Assembly (NCBI GenBank): GCA_050955025.1
Contig: JBPBQX010000353.1
Coordinates: forward strand, 1-5,827
Reading direction: 5' to 3'
DNA: 5,827 nucleotides
From: CAXSEF01 sp050955025
GTDB lineage: Bacteria > Pseudomonadota > Alphaproteobacteria > Acetobacterales > Acetobacteraceae
Each line of letters begins with the position of its first letter. Positions within the stretch are counted from its first letter, which is position 1. The position numbers and the translations under genes were made by a program. This document shows, in pieces, positions 4,827 through 5,827 of this stretch. Under the pieces are notes generated by a model. It made no database searches, was not told the origin of the DNA, and saw only the letters and a program-made list of their open reading frames with translations.

Positions 4827-5827
4827 GCCGCGAGCCGGTCGACGATGGCGGCGAGCCCCGGCACCTTGCGCGCCGGCCCCATCACCGCGAGCGTCGGCTT
4901 GCCGCGGAAGATGCGCGCGGCCGCCCGCTGCACGTCGGCGACCCCCACCGCCGCGAGCTTGGCGACCGTCTCGGCCGTGGGCACGGGCCGCCCGAACACC
5001 TGGATCTGGCGCGCGAGCTGCTCGCAGCGGCTGCCCGTGCTCTCCAGCGACATCAGCAGCGACGCCTTGACCTGCGCCCGCGCCCGGTCGACCTCCTCCT
5101 GGCGCACCGTGGACTGCACCAGCCGCAGCTCCTCGATTGCCACCGGCATCAGCTCGCCCGCCTCCTTCTCCCCGGTCCCGGCGTAGATGCCGAACAGCCC
5201 GGAATCCATGAACGGCGCGTTGAACGAGTACACCGAGTAGACGAGCCCCCGCTTCTCGCGGATCTCCTGGAACAGCCGCGACGACATCCCCCCGCCCAGC
5301 AGCGTCGAGAGCAGCAGCGTCGGGTAGTAGTCCGCGTCGCCGTACGGCACCGACGGGAAGCCCAGCGTGATATGCACCTGGTCGAGGTCGCGCTCCTCGC
5401 GGAACTCGCCGCCGGTGTACTGCCCGGCCGGCGCCGCGTGCGGCATCACCGCCGGCAGGTCCGCGAAATGCTCGCGCACGAGGCCGAGCACCTGCTCGTG
5501 CTCCAGGTTGCCCGCCGCGGCCACCACGGCGTTGCCCGCCGCGTAGTGCCTGCGCATGTACCCCGCGATGCTGTCGCGCGACAGGTCGCGGATGATCGCC
5601 TCCGTGCCCAGCGTCGGGCGCCCCATCGGCTGGTCGCGGTAGGCCGTCTCCTGGAAGTGGTCGAAGATGATGTCGTCGGGCGTGTCGTTGGCCTGGCCGA
5701 TCTCCTGCAGGATCACGCCGCGCTCGCGCTCCAGCTCGTCCGGCGCGAACGCCGAGTGCGTCAGGATGTCGCCGATGATGTCGGCCCCGAGCGCCAGGTC
5801 CTCCTTGAGCATCTTGACGTAGTACGC
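4823..5827 (-). CDS. M16 family zinc metallopeptidase, mitochondrial-processing-peptidase-like (C-terminal part)
   Basis: Only the last 334 residues are in the window. The frame is open to the right edge (AYYVKMLKED...), so the apparent start at the Met of KMLKED is internal and the true start lies outside. Members are usually about 420 residues, so roughly 90 are missing, including the zinc-binding HxxEH motif. What remains is typical: the LERERGVILQEI helix (about 32-43 of the visible part), one of whose glutamates should be the distal zinc ligand; the domain linker; and the second-domain signature LLGGGMSSRLFQEIRE then KRGLVYSVYS (about 176-201), with its conserved Arg/Tyr substrate-binding residues. 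The family cleaves small peptides or presequence-like substrates. The high match to processing peptidases suggests the active rather than the inactive subunit type, but without HxxEH in view this is unproven. It is cotranscribed with pmbA. Confidence 0.92.
   Translation of the reverse strand, partial: AYYVKMLKEDLALGADIIGDILTHSAFAPDELERERGVILQEIGQANDTPDDIIFDHFQETAYRDQPMGRPTLGTEAIIRDLSRDSIAGYMRRHYAAGNAVVAAAGNLEHEQVLGLVREHFADLPAVMPHAAPAGQYTGGEFREERDLDQVHITLGFPSVPYGDADYYPTLLLSTLLGGGMSSRLFQEIREKRGLVYSVYSFNAPFMDSGLFGIYAGTGEKEAGELMPVAIEELRLVQSTVRQEEVDRARAQVKASLLMSLESTGSRCEQLARQIQVFGRPVPTAETVAKLAAVGVADVQRAAARIFRGKPTLAVMGPARKVPGLAAIVDRLAA

Noticed and set aside
1..5827. tRNA, rRNA, CRISPR array, insertion sequence or phage genes
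   Set aside because: No cloverleaf, spaced direct repeats, transposase or integrase motifs were seen on either strand. The only repeats are the three hairpin elements.

Overview
The window is very GC-rich with compact genes. It looks like a piece of an alphaproteobacterial chromosome, most likely Rhodospirillales/Acetobacteraceae. The main reasons are a GcrA cell-cycle regulator (a family confined largely to Alphaproteobacteria), an alphaproteobacterial-type TatA, a secreted Tim44-domain protein, and intergenic hairpin repeats of a kind I associate with Acetobacteraceae genomes. The taxonomic call is inference from familiarity, not a search.

Layout, left to right. A short plus-strand gene (71-484) encodes a small cysteine-containing lipoprotein. 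It converges on a minus-strand series that fills the rest of the window. In + coordinates that series is arfB (612-1031, ribosome rescue hydrolase), gcrA (1071-1688, cell-cycle transcription regulator), tatA (1848-2108, twin-arginine translocation), a secreted or membrane Tim44-domain protein (2283-3266), pmbA/tldE (3456-4826), and the C-terminal part of an M16 processing-peptidase-like protein (4823 to the right edge, start missing). Transcription of these runs right to left. The M16 and pmbA genes overlap by GTGA and are clearly one operon. gcrA and arfB are 39 nt apart and probably cotranscribed. tatA and the Tim44 gene are separated from their neighbours by repeats.

The most interesting structure is not a gene. 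Three copies of an imperfect, multi-hairpin intergenic repeat (about 486-612, 2192-2283 and 3331-3458) each sit exactly against stop codons. The full copies contain four consecutive short stems with 3-nt loops around a central palindrome. Where copies differ in stem sequence, the opposite arm usually changes to match, so the fold rather than the primary sequence appears to be conserved. The middle copy is inverted and seems to have lost an internal segment.

The second notable signal is upstream of gcrA. A near-consensus DnaA box (TTGTCCACA on the gcrA strand) lies about 90 bp before the start codon and about 20 bp upstream of a plausible -35. This fits the known DnaA control of gcrA in Caulobacter. 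No mobile element, CRISPR array, RNA gene or obvious new multi-gene system is visible.
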